A stretch of DNA of 64,000 bases from Clostridium_I sp963725425 (GTDB lineage: Bacteria > Bacillota > Clostridia > Clostridiales > Clostridiaceae). Each line of letters opens with the position of its first letter. The stretch's first letter is position 1. The stretch covers positions 372,001-436,000 of the forward strand of contig CAVRYJ010000045.1 of the NCBI GenBank assembly GCA_963725425.1. The letters run 5' to 3'. Below, one piece after another: positions 45,309 through 54,824 of the stretch. The position numbers were made by a program, and so were the translations under genes. The notes beneath the pieces are model-generated. The model saw nothing but the letters and a program-made list of their open reading frames with translations, was not told the origin of the DNA and did no database searches.

Positions 45309-46489
45309 TTAACAAAATTGTTGAAGCACTAGTCCCAAGCGTGAAATTCCTTCAATAATTCTTTCATCTGGCATGTTCGAATAATTTAATCTAAAAGTAT
45401 TTTTAACTCCACCGTTTGGAAAGAAAGAATTACCTGAAACAAAAGCAACATTATTTGCTATTGATTTAGTGAATACTTCAGCCGAATCAACATTTGAAGG
45501 TAACTCAACCCAAATAAATAATCCACCGTCGGGTAAAGTGTATTCAATATTTTTGGAAAATACTTCTTAATACACTGTAGCATTAGCTCTCTTCTGTGCT
45601 TGTATACTTCTCTGATTTTATCTATGTGTTCTTCGATATCGTACATTTCCATATATTTATAAGTCATGATTTGAGAGAAAATGTTTGTATGTAAATCAAC
45701 ATTTTGTTTAAATGGAACATATCGTTCTAAAAATGCTGTGTCTGCACATATCCATCCGATTCTTAAACCAGGGGCAAATATTTTTGAAAATGTGCTTATA
45801 TATATTACCCTACCCTCAGTATCAAAGTGTTTAACTGGAGGGATTTTTTCACCAGCAAATCTAACTTCGCCATATGGATTATCTTCAATAATTATTACAT
45901 CATATTTGTTAGCAAGCTCAATTAGTTTTTTTCTTCTATCTAGGCTCATAGTTCGTCCTGTTGGATTTTGAAAGTCGGGAATTGTATAAATAAACTTTGC
46001 ATTGGGATTGCCTCTAAGCACTGATTCAAGGTCTTCCATAATCATACCATCTTTATCCATAGCAACTTCTTTAAACCTTGGCATGTAGGCTCTAAATGCA
46101 TTTATGGCAGCAAGGTAGGTAGGACTTTCACAAATAATAGTATCACCTTCGTCGATGAATACCTTTCCGGATAAGTCCAATGCTTGCTGGGATCCAGTTG
46201 TAATTATTACATTTTCCTCCTTTGAGCTAATTCCGAGATTTGCCATCCTTTTACATATGGATTTTCTTAGTGGAATATAACCTTCAGTTGTGCTGTACTG
46301 AAGAGAGGCCTCTCCATCTTTATCCAAAACTTCAAAACATACTTTTTTTAATTCTTCTATTGGAAAAAGTTCAGCAGCTGGTAATCCTCCTGCAAAAGAT
46401 ATTATTTCGGGATTCTCTGTAACCTTCAATATTTCACGAATTTCTGATGCCTTAACGTAGTTATTTCTTTTTGCAAATTTGTAATTCAA
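45309..46489 (-). pseudogene. PLP-dependent aminotransferase (fold type I), one frameshift
   Basis: This resembles the 2-aminoadipate/aromatic aminotransferases related to MocR enzymes. TTG 46489 (MNYKFAKRNNYVKASEIREIL) follows AAAGAGGTG and fits relatives better than the longer frame from 46540. SFAGGLPAAELFP, NPTGRTMSL, IIEDNPYGEVRF and STFSKIFAPGLRIGW (PLP lysine) are intact. After KKYFPK the frame slips; one more base in the T-run at 45550-45554 restores NIEYTLPDGGLFIWVELP and the end at 45309, about 394 residues. The lesion removes the small C-terminal domain. Confidence 0.85.
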
Positions 46490-46744
46490 CAAAAACACCT
46501 CTTTAAAATTAATATTTAGGCATATTGAAAAAACACCCATTGAATCTTCGATTTGTTATTTTCTTTTATATGACTTATATAATATCATAATATAAGAAAT
46601 CTTGTAAATAATATTGTGATATTGTGATGGAATAAGGTATTATATTATTAACGTTAAGATTATTTTTATGAATGGATTTGATAAATTCACGATAATATAA
46701 GTATATATAAATTTAAGCAAAATATTGGGAAAGGAGGTAACAAT

Positions 46745-49090
46745 ATGACGGAAATTTCAAATGTTGTTAGTGTACCTCAGAACATTAATACTCAGGTGGC
46801 AAAGGCTACACTTCAAGTCGGACAAGTTTTTTCGGCAAAGGTGGTTCAAAGTAATAAGGGTGACAATGAAATAGTATTACAATTAAGCGATGGAAAGCAA
46901 ATCAATGCAAAGCTAGATGGAACAATTGATCTAAATATAAGTGGACAAAATAAATTTGTTGTTAAGGGGTATGAGAATGGAGAAATAAAGATAGCTAAAG
47001 TCATATCGGATACTAATGAAAGCAGTCTAGACAACATAGTAAAGCAATGCTTAGGAGATAATATAAGTCAAAAAGATTATTCAATGATAAAATCTCTAGT
47101 GAAATATGGAATACCACTTACAAAGGAGAATATTTTATATGCCAAGACGGTTTTGGATTTTCAAAGTAGTATAAATAAAAACCCTTCTAAAGCTGATGAA
47201 TTTATAGACATATATCTAAGGAGTCGAGGAATTAGTGAAAATAGTAATGAAGCGAAGGCAGTGGATCCTATTTTAAAAAACTTTATAAGTGAGCTCAAGA
47301 ACACAAATGTACAGGACATATCTACATTTATTGAAAATGGTGTTGATCTATCTGGTGAAAATATAAAGAGTTTCAACAATATTTTTAAGAGTGATTCTTT
47401 CATTTTTAATAGCTTGTCAGATTTAAAGCAGGAAATACAAAAATTGCCTTCAGAGCAGCAAAGTACAAACCTAAATGATATAAAGATAAATCCTAAAACA
47501 AGTTCTAGCATAAGGATTGGAATAGAAAATAATTCCAAGGACATTGCTACATCTATTGAAAATAAGACTGAATTATCTGATGAAAACACAAATAGTTTAA
47601 ATGTAAACAATACGAAGATAAACTCTAAAATAAGCACCATCATAAGTTTAGCAATAGGAAACAATTCCAAAGGAGGCGGAATTATGGCAGGTATTTCAAA
47701 TGTTAATAAACAAGTTGGAATAGATAATAAATACACAAGAAAATTAAGCTTTGAAGTTGGAGATGTATTTGGAGCAAGAGTAGATTCTTACGATGGAGAA
47801 AAAGGTGAAGTTGTTTTAAAGTTAAGTGATGGCTGGAAATTTAATGCGAAATTTGATGGTTCAGTTAATTTGACTGAAAATGCATTTAGTAAATTTACCG
47901 CTATAGGATATGAAGATGGGAAAATAATAATTAAAAAACTTGCGGTGGATGATACAAATAAATCCGATAGTAATACATTAGATAGTAGTTTAAAGGAGTA
48001 TGGCGGAGAAAATTTAACAAGCGAAGACTATACTATGCTAAAAACACTATTAAATCATGGTATACCATTAACTAAAGAAAATATTTCATTTGGAAAAACA
48101 GTAATGGACTTTAGAATGAGTATAATTCAAAATCCTGAAAATGAAGATAAATTTATAAACTCGTATTTAAGTAGCAAAGGAATTGATGAAAACAGTATTG
48201 AAGGGCAAAACATAAAAAATTCAGTAAAAAATTTTTTCACAGAATTGAAAAGTTTTAGTACGGAAGAACTTGCTACTTTTATTGAAAATGGAATTGACCT
48301 TACGGACGAAAACATAAAGAGTTTTAATAATGTTTTTGGCAAAGATAGCACAATAAATAATGAGCTTCAAGGATTAAAAGAGGAAATACAAAATGTCATC
48401 AGTGCAAAAGGTGTAATTGAGCCAGAAAAGTCTTTAACTAACAACATAACTGATATAATAAATGAAAACACAACAAATACAACAAACACAACAAACCTTG
48501 TAAATAATACAAACACTGCTAATAATGCAAATAACATTAGTGAGAGTAAGGATGTAATAGATCAAATTAATTTAAAAATGAATGATATGAAGGATACCAT
48601 AAAACAACTTTCAAGCCTTGGTGATTTAAATAAAGCTGGTATGGAAAAAATAGTTAGCGCTTTAAATAATAATTTAAATGATTTTAAGGTGTTTAATACA
48701 ATGTCAGAAGGATATTATTATATGGATGTTCCTGTAAATTATAAGGACAACGATTATAATTGTAAATTAATAGTAAAAGATGATAGAAAAAGAGGTAAAA
48801 AGATAGATTCAAAAGATGTAAAACTTGCAACTTCCATTAAGACTGCCAATATGGGAGTTATAGATGCATTCATAACTGTAAGCAATAAAAATTTGATTAT
48901 AGATATAAAATCCCAAGGAAAATGGATTAATATATTAGAATCGGCAAAAAGCTCGCTGATGAACAATATTCAGAAAATGGGGTATAATGCAAATATAAAT
49001 GTAAATGAAAAAAAAGATGAACTAAATATAGTAACCTGCAGAAATTTTTTTAACAACGAAATAGTTGGTAAACTGGATAAAAGAGTATAG
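46745..49090 (+). CDS. FliK-like protein (YlqG type) with internal duplication
   Basis: The product has 781 residues. Residues 1-260 and about 314-560 are repeats of each other: LQVGQVFSAKVV / FEVGDVFGARVD, VLQLSDGKQINAKLDG / VLKLSDGWKFNAKFDG, GIPLTKENI in both, TFIENGVDLSGENIKSFNN / TFIENGIDLTDENIKSFNN. At the junction, AAAGGAGG (47669-47676) lies 7 bases before an in-frame ATG (47684), so a 468-residue second product may also be made. The C-terminal part (YYYMDVPVNYKDNDYNCKLIV...) resembles the hook-length-control C-domain. It is followed directly by an FlhB-like gene, as ylqG-ylqH are in Bacillus. A hook-length or export-control role is inferred. Confidence 0.72.
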   Translation: MTEISNVVSVPQNINTQVAKATLQVGQVFSAKVVQSNKGDNEIVLQLSDGKQINAKLDGTIDLNISGQNKFVVKGYENGEIKIAKVISDTNESSLDNIVKQCLGDNISQKDYSMIKSLVKYGIPLTKENILYAKTVLDFQSSINKNPSKADEFIDIYLRSRGISENSNEAKAVDPILKNFISELKNTNVQDISTFIENGVDLSGENIKSFNNIFKSDSFIFNSLSDLKQEIQKLPSEQQSTNLNDIKINPKTSSSIRIGIENNSKDIATSIENKTELSDENTNSLNVNNTKINSKISTIISLAIGNNSKGGGIMAGISNVNKQVGIDNKYTRKLSFEVGDVFGARVDSYDGEKGEVVLKLSDGWKFNAKFDGSVNLTENAFSKFTAIGYEDGKIIIKKLAVDDTNKSDSNTLDSSLKEYGGENLTSEDYTMLKTLLNHGIPLTKENISFGKTVMDFRMSIIQNPENEDKFINSYLSSKGIDENSIEGQNIKNSVKNFFTELKSFSTEELATFIENGIDLTDENIKSFNNVFGKDSTINNELQGLKEEIQNVISAKGVIEPEKSLTNNITDIINENTTNTTNTTNLVNNTNTANNANNISESKDVIDQINLKMNDMKDTIKQLSSLGDLNKAGMEKIVSALNNNLNDFKVFNTMSEGYYYMDVPVNYKDNDYNCKLIVKDDRKRGKKIDSKDVKLATSIKTANMGVIDAFITVSNKNLIIDIKSQGKWINILESAKSSLMNNIQKMGYNANINVNEKKDELNIVTCRNFFNNEIVGKLDKRV

Positions 49091-49101
49091 GGAGGAACAA
49101 A

Positions 49102-49374
49102 ATGCCTAATGATAGAAAAAAAGCAACAGCACTAAGGTATGATAAAGGTTATGAAGCTCCAGTTGTAACCGCAGCGGGCATTGGTCTCATTGCAGATAAA
49201 ATTATAGAAAAAGCAGATGAAAATAATGTACCAATAGTGTATAATAAGGAGTTAGCAGAACTGTTACAAAATGTAGATATTGGGGATAGCATACCTCCCG
49301 AGATATATGGAATTGTAGCAGAAGTAATAGCCTATGTTTTGAATGTGGACGGAAATTTGAACAAGAGGAGATGA
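49102..49374 (+). CDS. FlhB C-terminal-like export switch protein (YlqH/FlhX)
   Basis: The product has 90 residues: KKATALRYDKGYEAPVVTAAGIGLIADKIIEKADENNVPIVYNKELAELL. This matches the cytoplasmic C-terminal domain of FlhB-type secretion switches without the membrane part. The usual NPTH cleavage motif is absent (the region starts at or after it), as in stand-alone FlhX proteins that can replace the C-domain. ATG follows GGGAGGAACAAA, 11 bases after the FliK-like gene, and the pairing strengthens both assignments. Confidence 0.88.
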   Translation: MPNDRKKATALRYDKGYEAPVVTAAGIGLIADKIIEKADENNVPIVYNKELAELLQNVDIGDSIPPEIYGIVAEVIAYVLNVDGNLNKRR

Positions 49375-49378
49375 ATTC

Positions 49379-50074
49379 ATGGCTTTATATGCAATATCAG
49401 ATTTTCATTTAGCATTAAGTGGTGATAAACCAATGGATATTTTTGGAGACAATTGGTTAAATCATGATCAAAAAATAAGGACTAACTGGCTAAAAACAGT
49501 TACTGAAGAGGACACTGTACTTGTAGCAGGTGATATATCCTGGTCAATGCATATGGATGAAGGTATGAAGGATTTAGATTGGATTCATAATCTTCCTGGA
49601 ATTAAAATATTTGTTAAAGGAAATCATGATTATTTTTGGACCTCCATCACAAAACTAAATAGTCTTTATGATGATATGAAATTTGTCCAAAATAATTATT
49701 TTAATTATAAAGATTATGCTATTTGTGGAACTAGGGGGTGGGTAAGTCCAGAATATGAGAACTTTACAGCTCATGATGAAAAAATATATAGAAGAGAGAT
49801 CATTAGATTAAAATTATCTTTGGATTTAGCCGTGAAAGACGGATACAGTAATATAATAGTAATGGTTCATTTTCCACCATTTGTTGAAAAATGTGATAAT
49901 GACAATGAAATTGTGAAATTATTAGAGGAATATGGAGTGGAAAAAGTAATATATGGACATTTACATGGTCCATCACTTCAAAAGATAAAGAATATAGTTA
50001 ATAGGAATGGTGTAGAGTATATAATTACATCTTGCGATTATATAAATTTTGCACCGATAAAAATCATGGATTGA
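49379..50074 (+). CDS. Calcineurin-like metallophosphoesterase
   Basis: The product has 231 residues and is cytoplasmic. Metal-binding motifs appear in order: DFH near residue 8, VAGDISW near 49, GNHDYFW near 80, VMVHFPP near 160, and GHLHG near 195. This is the YkuE-like group of phosphoesterases; the substrate is unknown. ATG 49379 is 4 bases after the FlhB-like gene, so it is probably in the same transcript. A strong hairpin overlaps its stop. Confidence 0.9.
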   Translation: MALYAISDFHLALSGDKPMDIFGDNWLNHDQKIRTNWLKTVTEEDTVLVAGDISWSMHMDEGMKDLDWIHNLPGIKIFVKGNHDYFWTSITKLNSLYDDMKFVQNNYFNYKDYAICGTRGWVSPEYENFTAHDEKIYRREIIRLKLSLDLAVKDGYSNIIVMVHFPPFVEKCDNDNEIVKLLEEYGVEKVIYGHLHGPSLQKIKNIVNRNGVEYIITSCDYINFAPIKIMD

Positions 50075-50092
50075 TTTTTATCGGTGCATTTC
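50051..50092 (+). terminator. Terminator overlapping the phosphoesterase stop
   Basis: GCACCGATAAAAATCA (50051-50066) pairs perfectly with TGATTTTTATCGGTGC (50072-50087), a 16-bp stem with a 5-base loop, followed by ATTTCATTT. The stop codon TGA is inside the right arm. Confidence 0.75.
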
Positions 50093-50107
50093 ATTTATGG
50101 TTTTGTA

Positions 50108-50155
50108 CATCTGAAAGAAAATAGCAAGCCAAATGCATCTATTTTCTTTCAGATG
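50108..50155. repeat. Palindromic copy of the dispersed TATTTTCTT repeat
   Basis: CATCTGAAAGAAAATAG (50108-50124) pairs with CTATTTTCTTTCAGATG (50139-50155), a perfect 17-bp stem. It shares its core with single copies at 11701, 26442, 31401 and 46541 and with a second palindromic copy at 53240-53296. It lies between convergent genes. Confidence 0.65.
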
Positions 50156-50156
50156 C

Positions 50157-50927
50157 CTAGAATAGTTTCATAAAAGGAAATCTCTTTTTCACATCTTTTT
50201 TATCATTACTTTCTTTGTCAGATTCAGTAGAAGTTTTTATCGTATCTTTTATTAAATCTTTTCGAGTTCTTGCTAAATCTTTTATTTTTTGCTGTGACAT
50301 GGATGATGTTATAACATTTCCGAACCAAATTAAAGCTTCATCAAGATTACCAATACGTCTATTCAATTCTCCGATTATATACATAACAGTAAATCTATCC
50401 ATACCGTACATTGGAAAATCTTCGTTATAGTATGCATTGCTAAAACCTTCCATGGCATTTTTAATATAAGCATTTTCATTTTCAACTTGTCCAGAAAGTC
50501 TATACATCCAAGCTATTTTTAAACAATTCATTGCTTTTTTATATGATTCGGAATTTATAGCTGTATAATTTATGAGTGCAAGCTTATATCTTTCTATAGC
50601 TATTTTTTCGTTATATACATTAGGGTAATCCTTTGGATGCCATCTTGTGGAAATGTTAGTAAGGACTAATTCCTTTTTAGAAGATCTAATGCTAGCGAAG
50701 TCCGCTTTCATTGCGGTATATCCACAGGAGTTGCAAAGCCAAACATCATAAAAATAGGGGTTGATTCTGGTGTAGTGAATGAAGAAATCACTATCCTTCT
50801 TTTCGATTCTATAAGAAGATGATTTTACAGCTCTCACCTTAAATTCATTACTACATATGGGGCATTTAACAGTCTTATCATACAACAGACTCGCTGTATT
50901 TAAATTTTCCTCATTGTTTGACATCAT
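50157..50927 (-). CDS. DUF2225 protein with zinc ribbon
   Basis: The product has 256 residues. The N-terminal CPICSNEF (21-28) and a later CNSCGYTAM supply four Cys for a probable zinc site. The rest is helical and TPR-like (MNCLKIAWMYRLSGQVENENAYIKNA; VMYIIGELNRRIGNLDEALIWF), and the tail is basic and charged. This is the DUF2225 family, common in Clostridia and of unknown role. It converges with the phosphoesterase gene. Confidence 0.88.
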   Translation of the reverse strand: MMSNNEENLNTASLLYDKTVKCPICSNEFKVRAVKSSSYRIEKKDSDFFIHYTRINPYFYDVWLCNSCGYTAMKADFASIRSSKKELVLTNISTRWHPKDYPNVYNEKIAIERYKLALINYTAINSESYKKAMNCLKIAWMYRLSGQVENENAYIKNAMEGFSNAYYNEDFPMYGMDRFTVMYIIGELNRRIGNLDEALIWFGNVITSSMSQQKIKDLARTRKDLIKDTIKTSTESDKESNDKKDVKKRFPFMKLF

Positions 50928-51178
50928 ACAAGTCTCACTTCTTTCATATAGTCTAAAATCAAATCGCCAATAAAAGGATTATTTAGTACCATTTAATTTA
51001 ACAATAATATTATACCAAAGTAAATAAAAATCTCATAGCTTTTTATTTTGGTATAATATTATTATATTAATTTATATATTGCGTTATAATTATATGTACA
51101 TGTAATTATAATGCAAAAAAATATGAGAGTCTCCCCTTAAAAACAATAGGGTAAATTTATATGAAAAGGATGATTTCT

Positions 51179-51967
51179 ATGGCTACTATTCAATGGAAAA
51201 CTTTTTTGATACCTTATACTCAAGCGGTTGATGAATTAAAGGTTAAATTTAGGAGTATAAGAAAGGAATACAGAAAGAAAAATGAGTATTCTCCAATAGA
51301 ATTTGTGACAGGAAGGGTTAAAGAAATATCAAGCATATTAGAAAAGGCAAATAAGTTTAATATACCTACGGATAGGATCCATTTGGAAATGGAAGACATA
51401 GCTGGTATTAGAGTAATGTGCCAATTTGTGGATGACGTTGAAAAGGTAGTTAGTTTAATAAGACAAAGAAAAGATATGGAAATATTATATGAAAAAGATT
51501 ATGTAAACAATGTAAAAAAAAGTGGATACAGGAGTTATCATATGATAATAAAATATCCTGTTAATTTGGCAGAAGGACAAATGGAAATTTTAGCTGAGCT
51601 TCAAATAAGAACATTGGCAATGAATTTTTGGGCAACTATAGAACATTCCCTAAATTACAAATATAAGCAGGATATACCTGAACATATAAGAGTAAAATTA
51701 AAAAATGGAGCTGATGCAGCCTTTAAACTTGATCAAGAAATGCTTGAAATAAAGGATGAAATAAAGGATGCACAAAAATTGTTTGAAGTTAAATCAAGTT
51801 TGACTTCTGATATTATGAACCAGTTGCTTGTTTTGTCTTCCTTAGGGAAAATTAATGAAGCTTCACGCTATAGAAGTCAGCTTAATAAACTCATTGGAGC
51901 TGGTGATGAAGTAGAACTCAGCAACCTTTTAAACTCAATTGAGAAGAAAATCAATAACTTTAAGTAA
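51179..51967 (+). CDS. Small alarmone synthetase (RelQ/YjbM type)
   Basis: It makes (p)ppGpp from ATP and GDP/GTP without a hydrolase domain. ATG 51179 (MATIQWKTFLIPYTQAVDELK) follows AAAAGGA by 9 bases and matches YjbM N-termini; ATG 51161 is an in-frame alternative. It has 262 residues. The synthetase core is SPIEFVTGRVKEISSI, DIAGIRVMCQFVDDV, KKSGYRSYHMIIKYPV and AELQIRTLAMNFWATIEHSLNYKY. The C-terminal helices would form the tetramer. It is monocistronic, followed by heptad element R8. Confidence 0.9.
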   Translation: MATIQWKTFLIPYTQAVDELKVKFRSIRKEYRKKNEYSPIEFVTGRVKEISSILEKANKFNIPTDRIHLEMEDIAGIRVMCQFVDDVEKVVSLIRQRKDMEILYEKDYVNNVKKSGYRSYHMIIKYPVNLAEGQMEILAELQIRTLAMNFWATIEHSLNYKYKQDIPEHIRVKLKNGADAAFKLDQEMLEIKDEIKDAQKLFEVKSSLTSDIMNQLLVLSSLGKINEASRYRSQLNKLIGAGDEVELSNLLNSIEKKINNFK

Positions 51968-51988
51968 CAGGAAGCCTTTTAGAAGCAG

Positions 51989-52125
51989 TTAAGGGTTAAA
52001 AGTTAAGAGTTAAGAGTTAAGGAGGATTTTTCTGCCTAGGGGCAGAAAAATCGATTTAAACAATTATATTATTTTGCTGTAGGCAAAATTTCCTTAACTT
52101 GTCACTTGTCACTTGTCACTTTTAA
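51989..52125. repeat. Heptad-arm palindromic element R8
   Basis: The left arm is AGTTAAG-type heptads, then core hairpin GATTTTTCTGCC-TAGG-GGCAGAAAAATC, a central AT-rich part, ATTTTGCTGTAGGCAAAAT, then inverted heptads (TTAACTTGTCACTTGTCACTTGTCAC). It lies between convergent relQ and gerAB, and its right arm encodes the last residues of GerAB (VTSDK). Confidence 0.82.
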
Positions 52126-53187
52126 CTGCATTTTGAAGTTGTATATTATAAAAACAATTATCGGGATTATAACATAATTAAATAAAATTATGATTAGGTA
52201 TATGTTCAATAAATTGAACAATATAAATGTATTTAAAGAACAGAAATATGAAGCTAGAGCAACTAAAATAGTAATTATAAAAACAAATAATTTGTTTTTA
52301 ACTTTTAATTTTTCTAAAAGAAAAGATAAGGAAAGAAAAGTTAAAATATATTTTATATACCATCCACCTACCATTTGTAAAAGCACATACAATTCACCAC
52401 TTTCGAAAATTCCGAAATAATTAATTAGTTGAGTTTGAACTAATTTAGGGAAATATATACTATTTAATCGTGCGGCGCCAAAGGTTGTAATGATGCCTAA
52501 ACTGGCAACAATCTCCATTTGTATTATAAATATAAGACTCCAACAGGTAAACTTTCTTATGGAATTTCTGTTTGAAAATTCTGTAAGCATAGGAAGTACA
52601 ATTGAAAAATTAGCGAAATAGGCTAAACTTTTTACTATACATCCAATAAATTTAAGAGTTATTCCATTACTCATAATTGGTATAATATATTCAAAATGTT
52701 TATAATGCTGAGTTAATATGGCTAAATTTATTCCTGAAAAAATAACAAGGCATATTCCTATTACAGTTACAATTATTATCGAATTTTTACCTCTGGTTAC
52801 AGTATAAAGTGCTGGTAACACAAAAAATGCTATAAAAAACCAGGGAGGGGTTTCCATAAGTATATTAATATGCATAGAGTTTGCTTCAACAGATGAACAT
52901 TCAACTAAAGTTAGAATAAGAGTCAAAGCGAAAAGCCATAAAAAAATGCTCCCTAGTGTTTTACCAAGCGCTGTGCAATATATGTCATATATATTAAAAT
53001 TACTATTCTTTTTACTTATTGTTATTATTATGTAGGCAAAGGCAAAAATAAGTAAGCCAGAACAAATTACAGCAATCCAAGAATCCTTACCACCTATAGA
53101 AGTGTAAATCGTTGGGTAGGTTTTCATAGAGATTATAGTAACTCCGCATAAAATAAAAAATAAGTGACCACCATTAAATTTATCCAT
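52102..53187 (-). CDS. gerAB: Spore germination protein GerAB family (permease-like)
   Basis: GerAB-type proteins are inner-spore-membrane subunits of germinant receptors with an amino-acid-permease fold. The product has 361 residues with about ten membrane segments. It opens FNGGHLFFILCGVTIISMKTYPT, and contains VECSSVEANSMHINILMETPPWFF and a conserved TRGKNSI region. Its last residues, LKVTSDK, are encoded by heptad repeats of element R8, so the native end was changed. It is transcribed away from gerAA-gerAC; in most receptors the three genes share one strand. Confidence 0.9.
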   Translation of the reverse strand: MDKFNGGHLFFILCGVTIISMKTYPTIYTSIGGKDSWIAVICSGLLIFAFAYIIITISKKNSNFNIYDIYCTALGKTLGSIFLWLFALTLILTLVECSSVEANSMHINILMETPPWFFIAFFVLPALYTVTRGKNSIIIVTVIGICLVIFSGINLAILTQHYKHFEYIIPIMSNGITLKFIGCIVKSLAYFANFSIVLPMLTEFSNRNSIRKFTCWSLIFIIQMEIVASLGIITTFGAARLNSIYFPKLVQTQLINYFGIFESGELYVLLQMVGGWYIKYILTFLSLSFLLEKLKVKNKLFVFIITILVALASYFCSLNTFILFNLLNIYLIIILFNYVIIPIIVFIIYNFKMQLKVTSDK

Positions 53188-53239
53188 ATTTTTCCTCCAA
53201 TATTTCTAATGCTCCATTAAATATTCATTTGTACTATTA

Positions 53240-53296
53240 AGGCATCTGAAAGAAAACAAACTAGCATGTCAACTAGTTATTTTTTTGAAGATGCCT
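53240..53296. repeat. Palindromic copy of the dispersed repeat in the gerAB/gerAA gap
   Basis: AGGCATCT (53240-53247) and AGATGCCT (53289-53296) form the outer stem. AACTAG/CTAGTT (53259-53264, 53273-53278) form an inner one. GAAAGAAAACAAACTAG follows the left arm as in the 50.1-kb copy. It lies between the two divergent ger genes. Confidence 0.55.
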
Positions 53297-53420
53297 AAGT
53301 TATTTTGTATAAAGTACTTATAAAAATCCATACTATGATTAGAGTAATTAATTACAATAGTATTATTTGATATTTAATGAATATTATTCAATAATTCGAA
53401 GAAAATAAGCAGGTGATAAC

Positions 53421-54824
53421 ATGAATGAAGATTACATCGATTTTGTAAAGGAGAAGTTTAAAGGAAATATTGACGTGAAGTACAGACAAATACAATGTAG
53501 AAAAGGGAATATATTAATTGTTTTTATTGATAATATGTCAGATTCAAGGTTTATAAGTCAATACATTATTGCGCCTATTATTAGTAAAAAGGAAACTATT
53601 GAAAATTCAAATGACATAAGAAAAGGTATACTCTTTGCAAATTCTATAGGTATCATAGAAACTACTCATGAAATGCTATACCATATACTGTCAGGTGATG
53701 TTGTAATAATTTCAGATTTTTATGAAGGACTCATATTTTGTGAAGCTAAAAATTATACAAGGAGAGCTGTAGGAATTCCAATTACAGAAAGTGTGGTAAA
53801 GGGTCCTAGAGAAGGGTTTACTGAAGCTTTTGTAGATAATATTTCACTTATAAGAAGGAAGGCAAGAAATGCAGATTTAAAATTTGAAAATGTATTTATT
53901 GGTAAAAAATCTGAAACAGTGGTAATAATATCTTATATAAAAGGAATGGCCAGTGAAAAATTAGTAGCACAGGTAAAGAAAGAATTAAAAAATATGGACG
54001 TGGATTTTATATTGGATACAAATTATATAGAAGAGAGATTAAGTGAAAAACATACTTTTTATGAAACAGTCGGATATTCAGAAAAACCTGATGTAGTAAC
54101 TTCTAAATTATTTGAAGGGAGAGTAGCTATAATAGTAGATGGAACTCCTTTTGTAATAACAGTTCCATATTTTTTCTATGAGAACTTTCAAATGCCAGAT
54201 GATTACTACTTAAATAAATATATTTCTAATACTATGCGAATATTAAGGTGGATAGCATTACTTATGGCTATGCTTTTACCTGGACTGTATGTAGCATTAA
54301 CTACAAATCATTTTTCACTAATACCATCAATTTTTGTATTTAGACTTTCAATTTCAAGAGCAGGTGTGCCATTCCCTATGGTTGTAGAAGTTTTACTTAT
54401 GGTTTTTTTCTTTGAAATTTTGAGAGAAGCAGGGATAAGACTTCCTCAACCTATAGGTCAGGCAATGAGTATTGTCGGGGCATTGATTTTAGGTCAATCT
54501 GCTGTTAGTGCTGGGTTTGCTGCTGAAACTACAGTTATAATAGTAGCTTTAGCTGCAATTTCATCATTCTTAACACCCAAATTATATGGTGCAATAGCGT
54601 TTTGGTCAACGTTTTTAATAATAATTTCTGCTGTTGCAGGACTGCCAGGTTTTTATGTTGGCTTTTTTATGTTGTTATCAGAACTTGGAAGCTTGAAAAG
54701 CTGTGGTTTTAAGTATTTGTTTCCTATGGGTACCATAAAGAAATTCAACTTTAGAGATTTATTTTTAAGAGATAATCTAGATTCAATATCTGAAGATTTT
54801 ACAAATGAGGATGATAAAAAATGA
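53421..54824 (+). CDS. gerAA: Spore germination protein GerAA family
   Basis: Receptor subunit A, with an N-terminal soluble region (1-250; DISLIRRKARNADL and EGRVAIIVDGTPFVITVPYFFYENFQ are typical) and about five membrane segments at 275-430 (LRWIALLMAMLLPGLYVAL; RAGVPFPMVVEVLLMVFFFEILREAGIRLPQPIGQAMSIVGALILGQSAV). It has 467 residues. ATG follows AGCAGGTGATAAC. It overlaps gerAC by 4 bases. It is presumably made in the forespore under sigma-G, but I did not identify such a promoter. Confidence 0.93.
   Translation: MNEDYIDFVKEKFKGNIDVKYRQIQCRKGNILIVFIDNMSDSRFISQYIIAPIISKKETIENSNDIRKGILFANSIGIIETTHEMLYHILSGDVVIISDFYEGLIFCEAKNYTRRAVGIPITESVVKGPREGFTEAFVDNISLIRRKARNADLKFENVFIGKKSETVVIISYIKGMASEKLVAQVKKELKNMDVDFILDTNYIEERLSEKHTFYETVGYSEKPDVVTSKLFEGRVAIIVDGTPFVITVPYFFYENFQMPDDYYLNKYISNTMRILRWIALLMAMLLPGLYVALTTNHFSLIPSIFVFRLSISRAGVPFPMVVEVLLMVFFFEILREAGIRLPQPIGQAMSIVGALILGQSAVSAGFAAETTVIIVALAAISSFLTPKLYGAIAFWSTFLIIISAVAGLPGFYVGFFMLLSELGSLKSCGFKYLFPMGTIKKFNFRDLFLRDNLDSISEDFTNEDDKK

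Noticed and set aside
46240..46422. Plus-strand 60-residue ORF
   Set aside because: Shadow of the aminotransferase gene on the other strand.
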